Shown: one piece after another, positions 7,617 through 17,600 of the stretch
How positions within the stretch are numbered: the first letter of the stretch is position 1
Layout: the number at the start of each line of letters is the position of its first letter
Assembly (NCBI GenBank): GCA_963842575.1
Contig: CAWJGS010000005.1
Coordinates: forward strand, 62,001-126,000
DNA length: 64,000 nucleotides
Direction: 5' to 3'
From: JACDER01 sp963842575
GTDB lineage: Bacteria > Actinomycetota > Thermoleophilia > Gaiellales > Gaiellaceae
The notes under the pieces: generated by a model
Database searches by the model: none
Told to the model about the DNA's origin: nothing
What the model saw: the letters and a program-made list of their open reading frames with translations, nothing else
Program-made: the position numbers and the translations under genes

Positions 7617-8746
7617 ACTTCGACCTCTCGGACGAGCACCAGCTCCTGCGCAGCACCGTGCGCGAGTTCGCGACGGAGCGCGTCGCGCCGGTCGCGGCCG
7701 AGCTCGATCGCGAACACCGCTTCCCGTACGAGCTCGTCCAGGAGATGGCCGAGCTCGGGCTGATGGGCATCCCCATCCCAGAGGAGCACGGCGGTGCCGG
7801 TTCCGACACGCTCTCGTACGCGATCGCTATCGAGGAGCTGACGCGGATCGACTCCTCCGTCGCGATCACGGTCGCGGCGCACACGTCCCTCGGCACGATG
7901 CCGATCCTGCTCTTCGGCAACGACGAGCAGAAGCAGGAGTGGCTGCCCGGCCTCGCTTCAGGCCGCAAGCTCGCCGCGTTCGGGCTGACCGAGCCGGACG
8001 CGGGATCGGACGCGGGCGCCACGCGCACGCGCGCCGAGCAGCGCGACGGCTCGTGGGTGGTGAACGGATCGAAGATCTTCATCACCAACGCGGGCACGGA
8101 CATCACGGCCTGCGTGACGATCACCGCCCGCACCGGCGACGACGAGATCTCCAACCTCATCGTCCCGAACGGGACCACCGGCTACGAGATCTCGGCGCCG
8201 ATGGAGAAGCTCGGCTGGCGGGCCTCAGACACGCGCGAGCTGTCCTTCCGCGACTGCTCGGTGCCGGAGGGAAACCTGCTCGGCGATCGCGGTAAAGGTT
8301 TCCAGCAGTTCCTCGAGATCCTCGACGGGGGCCGGATCTCGGTCGCGGCCATGGGGCTCGGCCTCGCCCAGGGCGCGTACGACCTCGCCTTCGCGTATGC
8401 GAAGGAGCGGAAACAGTTCGGCCGGCCGATCTCGTCGTTCCAGGCGATCCAGTTCCAGCTGGCGGACATGGCGGTCGAGATCGAAGCGGGCCGCCAGCTC
8501 GTGTACAGGTCGGCCTGGCTCAAGGACCAGAACCGTCCGTTTGCCGAAGCCGCGGCGATGGCGAAGCTGTACACGGGCGAGCTCTCACACCGCGTCGTGA
8601 ACCAGGCGCTGCAGATCCACGGCGGCTACGGCTTCATGGAGGAGTTCCCGATCTCGCGGCTGTACCGCGACCAGAAGATCCTGGAGATCGGCGAGGGCAC
8701 GAACGAAGTGCAGCGCATGGTGATCGCGAAACACCTCGGTCTGTAG
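7613..8746 (+). CDS. Acyl-CoA dehydrogenase
   Basis: A 377-residue FAD flavoenzyme of the short/medium-chain type, starting at GTG 7613 inside the pepA stop (GTGA). It shows FGLTEPDAGSDAGATRTRA (FAD/substrate region), WVVNGSKIFITNAG, ERKQFGRPISSFQAIQFQLA and the C-terminal signature LQIHGGYGFMEEFPISRLYR followed by EGTNEVQR, which supplies the catalytic base in most short-chain enzymes. It performs alpha,beta-dehydrogenation of acyl-CoA in fatty-acid or branched-chain amino-acid breakdown, passing electrons to ETF. It ends AKHLGL-stop; the same six codons plus stop recur 185 bp downstream. Confidence 0.93.
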   Translation: MNFDLSDEHQLLRSTVREFATERVAPVAAELDREHRFPYELVQEMAELGLMGIPIPEEHGGAGSDTLSYAIAIEELTRIDSSVAITVAAHTSLGTMPILLFGNDEQKQEWLPGLASGRKLAAFGLTEPDAGSDAGATRTRAEQRDGSWVVNGSKIFITNAGTDITACVTITARTGDDEISNLIVPNGTTGYEISAPMEKLGWRASDTRELSFRDCSVPEGNLLGDRGKGFQQFLEILDGGRISVAAMGLGLAQGAYDLAFAYAKERKQFGRPISSFQAIQFQLADMAVEIEAGRQLVYRSAWLKDQNRPFAEAAAMAKLYTGELSHRVVNQALQIHGGYGFMEEFPISRLYRDQKILEIGEGTNEVQRMVIAKHLGL

Positions 8747-8784
8747 CGGGAAGAGATAAGAAGCCCTAATACGATCAATAAACC

Positions 8785-8904
8785 GGGGTCTGACCCCACG
8801 GTTACAAGAGGGCGCCAATTCCGCGGCGGAACATGCAACTCGTAACACCGGGGCGGCTTAGGAACCGCGTTTGGGGCGCGACACCCGACCCGGGGTCTGA
8901 CCCC
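8785..8904. repeat. Structured non-coding element bounded by GGGGTCTGACCCC palindromes
   Basis: Two identical 13-bp interrupted palindromes (GGGGTC-T-GACCCC, 8785-8797 and 8892-8904) bracket about 94 bp that contains further dyads, including TTCCGC-G-GCGGAA and GTTAC...GTAAC. No credible gene lies between 8747 and 8927. Similar short GC palindromes act as REP-like mobile repeats in other bacteria; that link is inference. They could also terminate transcription of the acyl-CoA dehydrogenase operon. Confidence 0.5.
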
Positions 8905-8910
8905 GATTTT

Positions 8911-8933
8911 GCGAAGCACCTCGGGCTCTAGCG
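8911..8933 (+). repeat. Duplicate of acyl-CoA dehydrogenase 3' end
   Basis: These 23 bases match 8726-8748, the last six codons and stop of the acyl-CoA dehydrogenase, at 20 of 23 positions, and again read AKHLGL-stop. This copy directly follows the second palindrome. It looks like the original gene end, displaced by the 8785-8904 element. Confidence 0.55.
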
Positions 8934-9819
8934 CGGCGGCCTGATCTTCGCTCCAGAGTTGAACCCGGTGTAGGCGTTGTGCATGAAGTGCGCCGCTGCC
9001 GTCATCTGTAGCGACAGCGGCCGAAGCGTCCCCGCTTCGAAGTCGATCGTGAACCAAGCGGGCACCGAGCGCGCGAGGAGGGAGATGGTCACGACGCGTC
9101 GCCCGTCCAGCGTCCCCGTGCGGAGGACGTGAGCGTTCGTGGTCTGTAGGCCCCAGATCGGGGACGGCATCCGTGTAGGCGACGTGGTCGACTCGATCCA
9201 GGCGGAGGAGGGCTTCGTCCGGTCCCAGCGGCGTGAGCCGATGGCGATCCCGGCCGCCCCACCGGGGATGCGATACGCGAACCGGTCAGGCGCGCTTTCC
9301 TGCCAGCGCGCGAAGACCTCTATCCCGGGCGCGGAAGCGAGCCGCTGCGCATAGGCGATGCTCCTCAGGTTCCGGTACGTCCTGGTTCGCCCGGCGGACG
9401 AGCGCGGTGGCATCCGGAGCCGGCCAACGGGCGGGGAGCTGGAATTCGACGGTTCGACCGGCCACGTCCACGTCGACCGCTCGAGGCCCCGTCTTCGGCA
9501 GAACCGCTGAATAGCAGCCCGAGCCGCAAGGCGTACCCGCCCGACTGGCGTTGCCGCGGCCGAAGCTCACGTCCAAGCCGTCTTTACCCACGTTGTCGGG
9601 ATCGACGATCGTCGCGATCATCTTGTCTCCGCCCTTGGCCGGCTGCGCGGCGAGTGCGACGGCCAGCCTCCCGTCCTGTCTCGCCTGCACGACGGCATTG
9701 CGAGGCGGCAACTGCGGGCGTCCCTTCGCGGGCGGGATGGTTATCGAGGAGGAACCCGACCCGCCGGCGCAGCCGGCGCCGCCGAGGAGCACGCAGATGC
9801 CCGCAAGCGCGGGGAGCAT
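8928..9819 (-). CDS. Putative lipoprotein, conserved in Thermoleophilia-type genomes (frameshifted)
   Basis: From ATG 9819 the product has a lipoprotein-like leader (MLPALAGICVLLGGAGC, then Gly/Ser rich) and a beta-rich domain (VALAAQPAKGGDKMIATIVD, VDVDVAGRTVEFQLPARW). The frame is lost near 9379-9388. The following frame continues a clear domain (RTYRNLRSIAYAQRLAS, FAYRIPGGAAGIAIGSRRWDR, VPAWFTIDFEAGTLRPLSLQMTAAAHFMHN). Removing one base joins them into 296 residues. The C-terminal part resembles domains that follow copper-resistance CopC/CopD-like modules in related bacteria, so an envelope or copper-related role is possible but not shown. The cause is one inserted base: sequence error or real inactivation. 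Confidence 0.6.
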
Positions 9820-9854
9820 CCAGGTCGCCGGCCGACCGTGTGGCCACCATCCTC

Positions 9855-9927
9855 GGGGCCACCATCCTCCACCCCACTGCGATCGTATCGTCGAACTCCG
9901 TACGCGTCTGTGCCGGCTTTGTGCCGA
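9855..9927. repeat. 73-bp dispersed repeat, copy A
   Basis: This intergenic stretch aligns without gaps to 53228-53300 (59 of 73 positions). The first 36 bp are nearly identical and share the core CCCCACTGCGATCGTATCG. Copy A also contains a second local copy of its first 13 bases (GGCCACCATCCTC at 9842 and 9857). It lies upstream of the minus-strand lipoprotein gene and about 100 bp before the plus-strand metallo-hydrolase gene. Function unknown: it may be a promoter module, an RNA structure or a short coding segment. Confidence 0.7.
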
Positions 9928-10029
9928 TCGTGGTGCATGAGAACCGGGCAAATCCATCTGTGACACATTCACTGTAGGGGCCCGCTCGGTTTTCGGAACC
10001 GGCGTCGCGTCCGGGCGACCGCGTAGATA

Positions 10030-11379
10030 ATGACCACTGTGCTGTTCGAGCAGTACGTCGAAGAAGGGCTCGGCTGCGCGTCCTACCTAATCGGTGACGA
10101 GCAGACCGGGGAAGCCGTCGTGGTCGATCCGGCCTACGCCGTCGAGCAGTACCTGGAGACGGCGGAGCGCAAGGGCGTCCGCCTGACACGCGTCCTCGAG
10201 ACGCACACGCACGCCGACCACCTCTCCGGCCACGGGCGGCTGGCGCTGGAGCAGGGCGTCCCGATCGCTATCCATCCCGAGGCTGATCCCGCGTACCCGT
10301 TCGAGCCGCTCGAGGACGGAGCGGAGATCGAGGTGGGACAGGTGGCGCTGCGCGTCATCCATACGCCGGGGCACCGGCCGGAGCACTGCTCCTTCGCCGT
10401 GATCGACCGTTCGCGCGCGGACGAGCCCTGGCTCGTCCTGACCGGCGACTCGCTGCTCGTCGGCGACACCGCGCGGCCGGATCTCGCGGTCGAGGCAAAG
10501 GAGGGCGCCGAGGGCCTCTTCCACAGCCTGCGGCGCCTGCTCGAGCTGCCGGACGGAGTCGAGCTCTTCCCAGGCCACGTCGCGGGCTCGCTTTGCGGCG
10601 CGGGGATGAGCTCCAAGGCCTCGTCCACGATCGGCTTCGAGCGCCGCTTCAATCCCTCGCTCGCCCATACCGAGCTCGCGGACTTCATCGGGGAGTCGGC
10701 CGCCTCGAGCGGGACACCGCGCCCGCCCAACATGGAGCGGATCGTCGAGCTGAACCGCGGGACGTTCGTCGGCGCCCGGCCGCCGCTCACGCGCCTCTCC
10801 TCGGCGGACGGAGCGACCATCCTGGACGTTCGCCACGAGGACGAGTTCGCGCGCGGCCACGTCCCCGGCGCGATCAACATCCCGACCGGAGGCTCGTTCG
10901 CGACCAAGGCCGGGTTCGTCCTGGGCGGCGACGAGCGAGTCGCGCTGTACGCGGGCTCGGAGGACGAGGCGCAACTCGCGGCGCGCGGGCTGCATGCGGT
11001 CGGCCTCTTCGGCGTCGCCGGCTACCTCACCGGAGGCGAGGCGAGCGAGCGCCTCGAGCCGCTGACGCTGGACGACCTGGAGAAGATGCTGGACAACGGC
11101 GGCGTGTCGCTCGTGGACGTCCGCGAGAAGGACGAGCGCGACCACGGCTACATCCCCGAGAGCCTGCACATCCCCTACCGGCGGATGAGAGCCTGCGCGG
11201 ACGAGCTGCGCGGCAACGGCCCGGTGGTGACGATCTGCGAGACCGGCTCGCGGGCGAGCACGGCGGCCAGCATCCTCGTCGCCGCCGGGATCGACGCGAG
11301 GCCGGTGCTGGGCGAAGGTGTTGCGGAGTGGCGCCAGCGCGGCGGACAGTGCGTCGAGTTCAGGCGCTGCGGCTCGTAG
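10030..11379 (+). CDS. Metallo-beta-lactamase hydrolase fused to two rhodanese domains (persulfide dioxygenase-like)
   Basis: A 449-residue protein. Residues 1-240 are an ETHE1-type metallo-hydrolase with THTHADHLSG (His59, His61, Asp63, His64), TPGHRPEH (His115), GDSLLVGDTARPDL (Asp140) and FPGHVAGSLCG. Two rhodanese domains follow (about 255-340 and 350-445). The second has the active-site Cys403 in TICETGSRAS. The first has VALYAGS where the cysteine should be, so it is probably a structural, inactive copy. Such fusions oxidise glutathione- or bacillithiol-type persulfide to sulfite and handle sulfane sulfur. Its 3' end overlaps the convergent cyclase copy 4 by 20 nt. Confidence 0.9.
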   Translation: MTTVLFEQYVEEGLGCASYLIGDEQTGEAVVVDPAYAVEQYLETAERKGVRLTRVLETHTHADHLSGHGRLALEQGVPIAIHPEADPAYPFEPLEDGAEIEVGQVALRVIHTPGHRPEHCSFAVIDRSRADEPWLVLTGDSLLVGDTARPDLAVEAKEGAEGLFHSLRRLLELPDGVELFPGHVAGSLCGAGMSSKASSTIGFERRFNPSLAHTELADFIGESAASSGTPRPPNMERIVELNRGTFVGARPPLTRLSSADGATILDVRHEDEFARGHVPGAINIPTGGSFATKAGFVLGGDERVALYAGSEDEAQLAARGLHAVGLFGVAGYLTGGEASERLEPLTLDDLEKMLDNGGVSLVDVREKDERDHGYIPESLHIPYRRMRACADELRGNGPVVTICETGSRASTAASILVAAGIDARPVLGEGVAEWRQRGGQCVEFRRCGS

Positions 11380-14300
11380 CCAGCATCGCCTCGCCCTCGG
11401 CCACATAGCGGGTCGCGCCTACAGAGCGGTAGAACTCGAGCGCGCGGCGCACCTCCGCGCTCGCTGCCGGACTTGAGGCGCACGTAGGCGGCTTCGGGCA
11501 GTGCTTCCATCCTGTCGAGGATCGCCGGCCGCACCCGGCAGATCCCCCGCGGCGTATGCGCGTGCGGCGTCGGCCCACGGCGTCGTGCCTTGACCGCCGC
11601 CGAGCACCTCTTCCAGCTCGGCGCGCGCGTCCGCAGCGGCACGAGCGCGTACGCGAGCTCGAGCAGCCAGAAGGCAGACGCAAGAACCGGATGTGCGCGC
11701 CAGTTCGCGAAGAGCTCGTCGACCAGCGGAGGCGGCTCGTCGAGCAGGCCGATCTCCGCGTGGATCGCAGCGCAAACGAGGCGAGCCCCGTGTGCAGCAG
11801 CTGAGGGTTCTTCGCGAGCCGGGCGAGATCGCGGGTACGCTCGGATGTCTTCGAGCGCACCGTCCACGTCACCTCGCGCGACGCGGATACACGCTCGCAT
11901 CGTCCGGTTGGCCCCCTCCATGAACGTGATGAGGCCCGTCCTCGAACTTCGCGTCGAGCTCGTCCGATCTGCCGCCAAGGCCTCGTCCCACGCGCCCTCG
12001 TAGTAGAGGTAGCGTGGCGCGTTCCGGCGCGAGCCAGTCGCGGTACCAGACGCTCCCGAAGCGCTGGGCCTCTGCCGCAGCCTCGTCGAGGGTCTCGCGC
12101 GCCTCGCGCGATCTGCCCGAGGTCGAGCTGGCAGCTGGCCAGGTTGCCGAGCGAGCGGATCACGTCGACGGAGTTCGACGCACGGGCGACCTCGATGCTG
12201 CGCTCCTGGTCCTCGACGCCGCCGGGATCGCCCACGTGCAGAGGCGCGTGATGCCGATCGTGCTGAGCGCGTTCGCGCGGATGTCGTCGAGGCCGAGCGT
12301 CATCCGCGATCGCGAGTGCGGCCCGACCCGCCTCGAGCGCCTCGTCGGAGCGCGCCGGCCAGCGAGTACGAGAGCGCCATCCACTGCAGGACGAACGCCT
12401 TCGATCGCGACGGCGGTGGCGTCCTCGATCAGCTTCTCGCGCCCGCTCGATGCTCGTCCACACGACGTCCTGATTGCCGCGGTTCGTCTCGCGTCACCGC
12501 CGCCAGCACGGCCGCCTCGGCCGCCAGCTCACGCTCGCCGCACCGCGAGGAGCGCGTCTCGGGCCTCTTCGTACTCTCCTCGTCTCGACTCCGCCTCCGT
12601 GCACCTTCGCCGTCACGAGCCGGTAGAGCAAGCGGGCCCGGCTGCGGATCGGCCTTCGGGTCGTGAGCTCGAGCGCTGCGCTGTAGAACTGCATGGCCGG
12701 CGCGGAAGGCGTTCAGGGCGAACGCGCGGTCACCGGCCTCGCGCGAGCGCCAGGCGAGCCCGCTCCGACGAGCTCGGCTCGTGTCCTGTCCGGCGCTGCG
12801 CGCGAGCTCGAGGGCGGACAGGTAGTGGTGCGCGATCATCTCCGCCCGGTCCTCGGCGCGGTCGGCCGGGCAGCGACTCGAGCCACTCGGCCGCGCGAGC
12901 GGTGCTTGTCGGCGCGGTTCGCCCGCGGGATCTGCCCGTAGGCCACGTCGCGCGTCAGCAGGTGGAGGAACGTGAACTGCGTCTCGCCGGCGACGGCCGA
13001 ACGGCGCTCGTGGCGGAGGAAGTCCTTGCGCCGAAGCGCGTGGAGGCACTCCTCGACCGAGGCGCGCGGCCGCTTCGCGAGATCGTTTCGAGCGCTCCGG
13101 TCCACACGACCTTCCCGAGCACAGACGCGTCCTGGATTAGCTCCTTCTCTTCGAGCGAGAGCACGTCGAGCCGCGCCGCGATGATGCCCTGGATCGACTC
13201 GGGCAGCGGCAGGTCGCCGTTCGCCGCGAGCGTGAGCGCGCCTCCGTCGCGACGGAGCAGGCCGCGGTCGCAGAGCATCCGCACGAACTCCTGCGCGTAG
13301 AGCGGGTTCCCTCCTGCGCGCGCGAGCAGCGTCGCCTGCGTCTCGGCCGGCAGCACCGCCTGCTCGAGCAGCGCGGCGATCAGCCGCGCCGTGTCGTTTT
13401 CGGAGAGCGCGGCGAGCTGGGCGGTCGCCGCGTTCAGCGTTCCGCCACCCCAGCCCGGCCGCCGCTCGAGCAGCTCGGGGCGCGCGGTCGCGACGATCAG
13501 CAGCGGCAGGCTGCTCGACCACTCCATCAGGTGGTCGATGAAGTCGAGGACGCCGTCGTCGGCCCACTGGAGGTCCTCGAAGACGAGCACGAGGGGCTCT
13601 CGCTCCGCGATCGCCTCGAAGAAGCGGCGCCAGGCGGCGAACGCCTCGCTGCGGCGATCGCCGCAAGGTCGTCGCCGGCGGCGAGCCCGACCAGCGGGCG
13701 TAGCTGGCGGAGCACCCATTCGCTCTCGGACTCGTCGGCCAGCACCGCGTGGACGGCGTGCTCGAGCTTCTGCGTCGCTTCCTCGGCCGAGTCGCTCTCG
13801 AGAATGCCCGCCTGCGCCTTGGCCATCTCGCCGAGCGACCAGAACGTGACGCCCTCGCCGTAGGGCAGCGACCGACCCTGCCGCCAGGCGATGAGCTCGT
13901 CGTCCTCGTCCACGGCGCGCGACAGCTCGTAGACGAGCCGCGACTTGCCGATCCCGGGAACGCCGACCAGGCGTGACCAGCTGCGGCTCGCGCTCGTTGC
14001 GCGCGCGGGCGAGCGCATCGAGCAGGAGGTCGAGCTCGCGCTCCCGGCCGACCAGCGGCGTCTCGACATCGGCCGTGATGTCCACGCCGTACCGGGCGCG
14101 AGTCTCGACCGCCCGGTAGACGGGGACCGGCTCGCGCTTCCCCTTGGCCACGACGGGCTTAGCCTCCTCGAAGACGATCGCCCGCTCGGTCGCCCGGTAG
14201 GTCGTCGCGTCCACGAGGATGCCGTTGACCGGCGCCGCGGCCTGGAGCCGCGCGGCCGTGTTCACGACGTCGCCGGACGCCATCCCCTGGCCCGACTCAG

Positions 14301-14646
14301 GACGCGCGTCGAGCGAGACGAGCGCCTCGCCCGTCGTGATGCCGACGCGCACCTCGAGCTCGCCCGCTTCCTCGGCCCAGTCCCGAATCGCGAGGGCCGC
14401 GCGCACGGCCCGCTCGGGATCGTCCTCGTGCGCGACCGGCGCGCCGAACAGGGCCATGACCGCGTCGCCGATGAACTTCTCCACGGTGCCGCCGAAGCGC
14501 TCCAGCTCGGCGCCGACGTGTCCGTGGTAGCCGCGCAGCACGGCCGCCACATCCTCGGGATCCGACGCTTCAGAAGAAGAGGTGAACCCGACCAGGTCGC
14601 AGAAGAGGACGGTGACGACCTTGCGCTCTTCGCGCATCCCGCTCAT
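11360..14646 (-). pseudogene. Cyclase-AAA ATPase-TPR regulator, copy 4 (multiply frameshifted)
   Basis: The last gene of the four-copy array starts at ATG 14646 (ATGA overlap with copy 3). Its class III cyclase domain (KVVTVLFCDLVGFTS, EKFIGDAVMALFGAP, GDVVNTAARLQ) is intact to about residue 220. The frame then breaks near 13971, just before the P-loop GVPGIGKS, again near 13655, 13085 and 12900, and repeatedly in the TPR half. All expected pieces occur in order: FEDLQWADDG, GGNPLYAQEF, FLHLLTRDVAYGQIPRA, and the family-typical end RRALEFYRSVGATRY. Most breaks are single extra bases. Either the gene is decaying or the consensus is poor here. As given, it cannot make a full-length protein. Confidence 0.75.
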
Positions 14647-17600
14647 GCGGTCGCCGCCAGCGCCGCTTCGCCCTCGCGCACGTACCGGGTCGCGCCGACC
14701 GAGCGGTAGAAGTCGATCGCCTTGCGCACCTCTGCGTCGATTCCCGATAGGAGACGCATGTAGGCCTCGTCCGGCCGGTTGCCGATCTCGCCAAACACCT
14801 CGGCGGCGGCGGCGGGATCGCCGGCCGCGTATGCCCTGGACGCGCGCGGAGCCATGGAAAGTCGAGCTTGACCCGGCCCAGCGCCTGCTCCAGGTCGTCC
14901 AAGCGGCCGAGCGGGACGAGCACGTACGCGAGATCGAGCAGCCACTCGGCCGTCCCGAGCATCGTCCCCTGGCTCCAGTCCTCGAGCAACTCGTCGGCCG
15001 CCTGCGTGGCCTCGTCGAGCAGTCCGAGCCGCGACCGCACCACGGCGTAGGTGCCCAAAGAGGGATGAAGCACCTGCGCGTCCTTTGCCCGGTGCGCCAG
15101 CTCGAGCGACCTGGCGGTCTCCTCGAGCGCCGTCTCCGGGTCGTCCCGGGCGAGGAGCATCAGCGCCCGATAGGCGCGAACGCCCGCCTCCATGAAGCTC
15201 GAGGAGCCGCTGGTTTCGAACTCCTCGGTCATCTGGTCCGCGAGCTCGAGGGCGTCGTCCCAGCGCCCGTCGTAGTACCGGTAGATGAGCCCTTCCCCGT
15301 CGAGCCACGAGCTGTAGATACCGCGACCGAACCTGACGGCGCCTGCTCGAGCCTCCTCGATTATCTCGGCGGCCCGCGCGATCTCGCCGAGATCCTTCAA
15401 GCAGCTCGCGTAGTTTCCGAGCGAACGGACGACGTCCGGCGAGTTGGCGGCGCGGGCGATCTCGATGCTTTCCTCCGCGTCGGCGAGGCCTCCGAGGTCG
15501 CCGGTGGTGAAGCGCGTGAACCCCATCGTCGTGAGCGCGTTGGCGCGCAGCTCGTCGAGGCCGAGGACCTCCGCCATCGCGATCGTCTCCCGTCCGAGGA
15601 CGATCGCCTCGTCGATCTGATCGGCGAGTGCGAGCGAGCGCGACAGCCAGTGGAGGACGAGCGCCTTCGAATGCGACACCGGAGCGTCCCGCACGAGCTC
15701 GTGCGCACGGCGGAGATGGGCGAACGCGAGATCCTGGTCTCCCTGCTCCCAGGCGGTCCGCCCGATCAGGACCTCCGCCTCGGCAGCGAGCTCGTGCTCG
15801 CCCGCCTCCAGCAGCGCATCCCGCGCCTGGAAGAAGCTCTCGTCCATGGCGCGGCCGTAGGACCTGGCATAGGCGAGCCTCAGCAGGAGCCGGGGGCGCT
15901 CGGGGTCGTCCTCCGGCCACAGCTCGAGCGCCGCCGAGAAGAACCGCGCCGCTTGCTCGACCGCGATCAGGGCGAACGCACGCTCGCCGGCCTCGCGAAA
16001 GGCGAGCCGGGCAGGCGCGGCCAGAGGCCGAGACGTCCTGGCCCGCGCTGCGCCCGAACTCGAGCGCCGACAGGTAGTGATGGGCGAGCATCTCGGCCCG
16101 GTCCTCGGCACGGTCGGCCGGCAGCGACTCGAGCCACTCGGCGGCGAGGCGGTGGCGCTCGGCGCGGGCCGCCCGCGGGATCTGGCCGTAGGCGACGTCG
16201 CGCATCAGCTGGTGGAGGAATGAGTACTGCGTCTCGCCGGCGACCGAAGACTGGCGCTCGCTCCGGATGAACTCCTTGCGCCGCAGGGCGTGCAGGCGCT
16301 CCTCGACTACCGGCCGCGGCAGCTTCGCGACGGCGGCAAGGGCGCCTTCCCAGATGACCTTGCCGAGGACGGACGCGTTCTGCACAAGCTCCTTCTCCTC
16401 CTGGGGAAGAGCGTCCAGCCGCGCCGCGATCACGCCCTGGACCGACTCCGGAAGCGGCAGGTGAACGTCCTGCTCGAGTCTCCAGCCCGAGCCCTCGCGG
16501 CGCAGATAGCGGCGGTCGATCAGCATCCGGACGAACTCCTGCGCGTAGAGCGGGTTGCCGCCCGAGCGGGCGAGCAGGACGGCCTGCGTCTCTGCCGGCA
16601 GCACCGCCTGCTCGAGGAGCGCCGAGATGAGCCGTGCCGTGTCGTCCTCGGACAGGGCCTGCAGCTGGACGGTGGCGGCGTTGACCTTTCCTCCGCCCCA
16701 CGCCGTCCGGCGCTCCAGCAGCTCGGGACGCGCGGTGGCCACGACGAAGACCGGCAGGTCGCTCACCCACTCGACCAGGTAGTCGATGAAATCGAGCAGG
16801 CCGTCGTCGGCCCACTGGATGTCCTCGAACACAAGGACGAGCGGGCTGCGCTCGGCCAGCGCCTCGAAGAAGCGACGCCAGGCGGCAAACGACTCGCTGC
16901 GCTGGTCGTCGCTCAGCTCCTGGTCCGAGCCGAGACCGACGAGCGGCTGCAGCCGCCGGACGACCCAGTCCGCGTCCACGGCATCGTCGAGCGCAGTGCG
17001 AACACTCAGACCGAGCTTTTCCGTGGCCACCTGCGCCGAGTCGGTTTCCAGGATCCCGGCGTGCGCCTTGACCATCTCGCTCAGGGCCCAGTACGTCACT
17101 CCCTCGCCGTACGGAAGCGAGCGTCCCTGGCGCCAGAAGATCAGGTCGGGAATGCGTTCGCCGGCGAGGAAGAGCTCGTAGACCAGCCGCGACTTGCCGA
17201 TCCCGGGCACGCCGACGAGGGTCACCAGCTGCGGCTGCTGGTCGGCCCGCACGCGGGCAAAGGCGTCTACCAGGAAGTCGAGCTCCTTCTCGCGGCCGAA
17301 CAGCGGCGTCTCCAGCTGCTGGACGACGTCGACCCCGAATCGCGCCCGCGCCTCATCCGGCTCCCAGACCCGGATCGGCTCGGCCTTTCCCTTCGCCTCG
17401 ATCAGGCCTTCGTCGCCGAAGGTGATCGCCCGTTCGGTCGCCCTGAAGGTGGTCTCGTCCACGAGGATCCCGTTCACCGGCGCTGCTGCCTGCAGGCGCG
17501 CGGCCGTGTTCACGACATCGCCGGACGCCATTCCCTGCCCCGCCTCGGGACGTGCGTCGAGCGAGACGAGCGCCTCGCCGGTGGTGATCCCGATCCGCAC

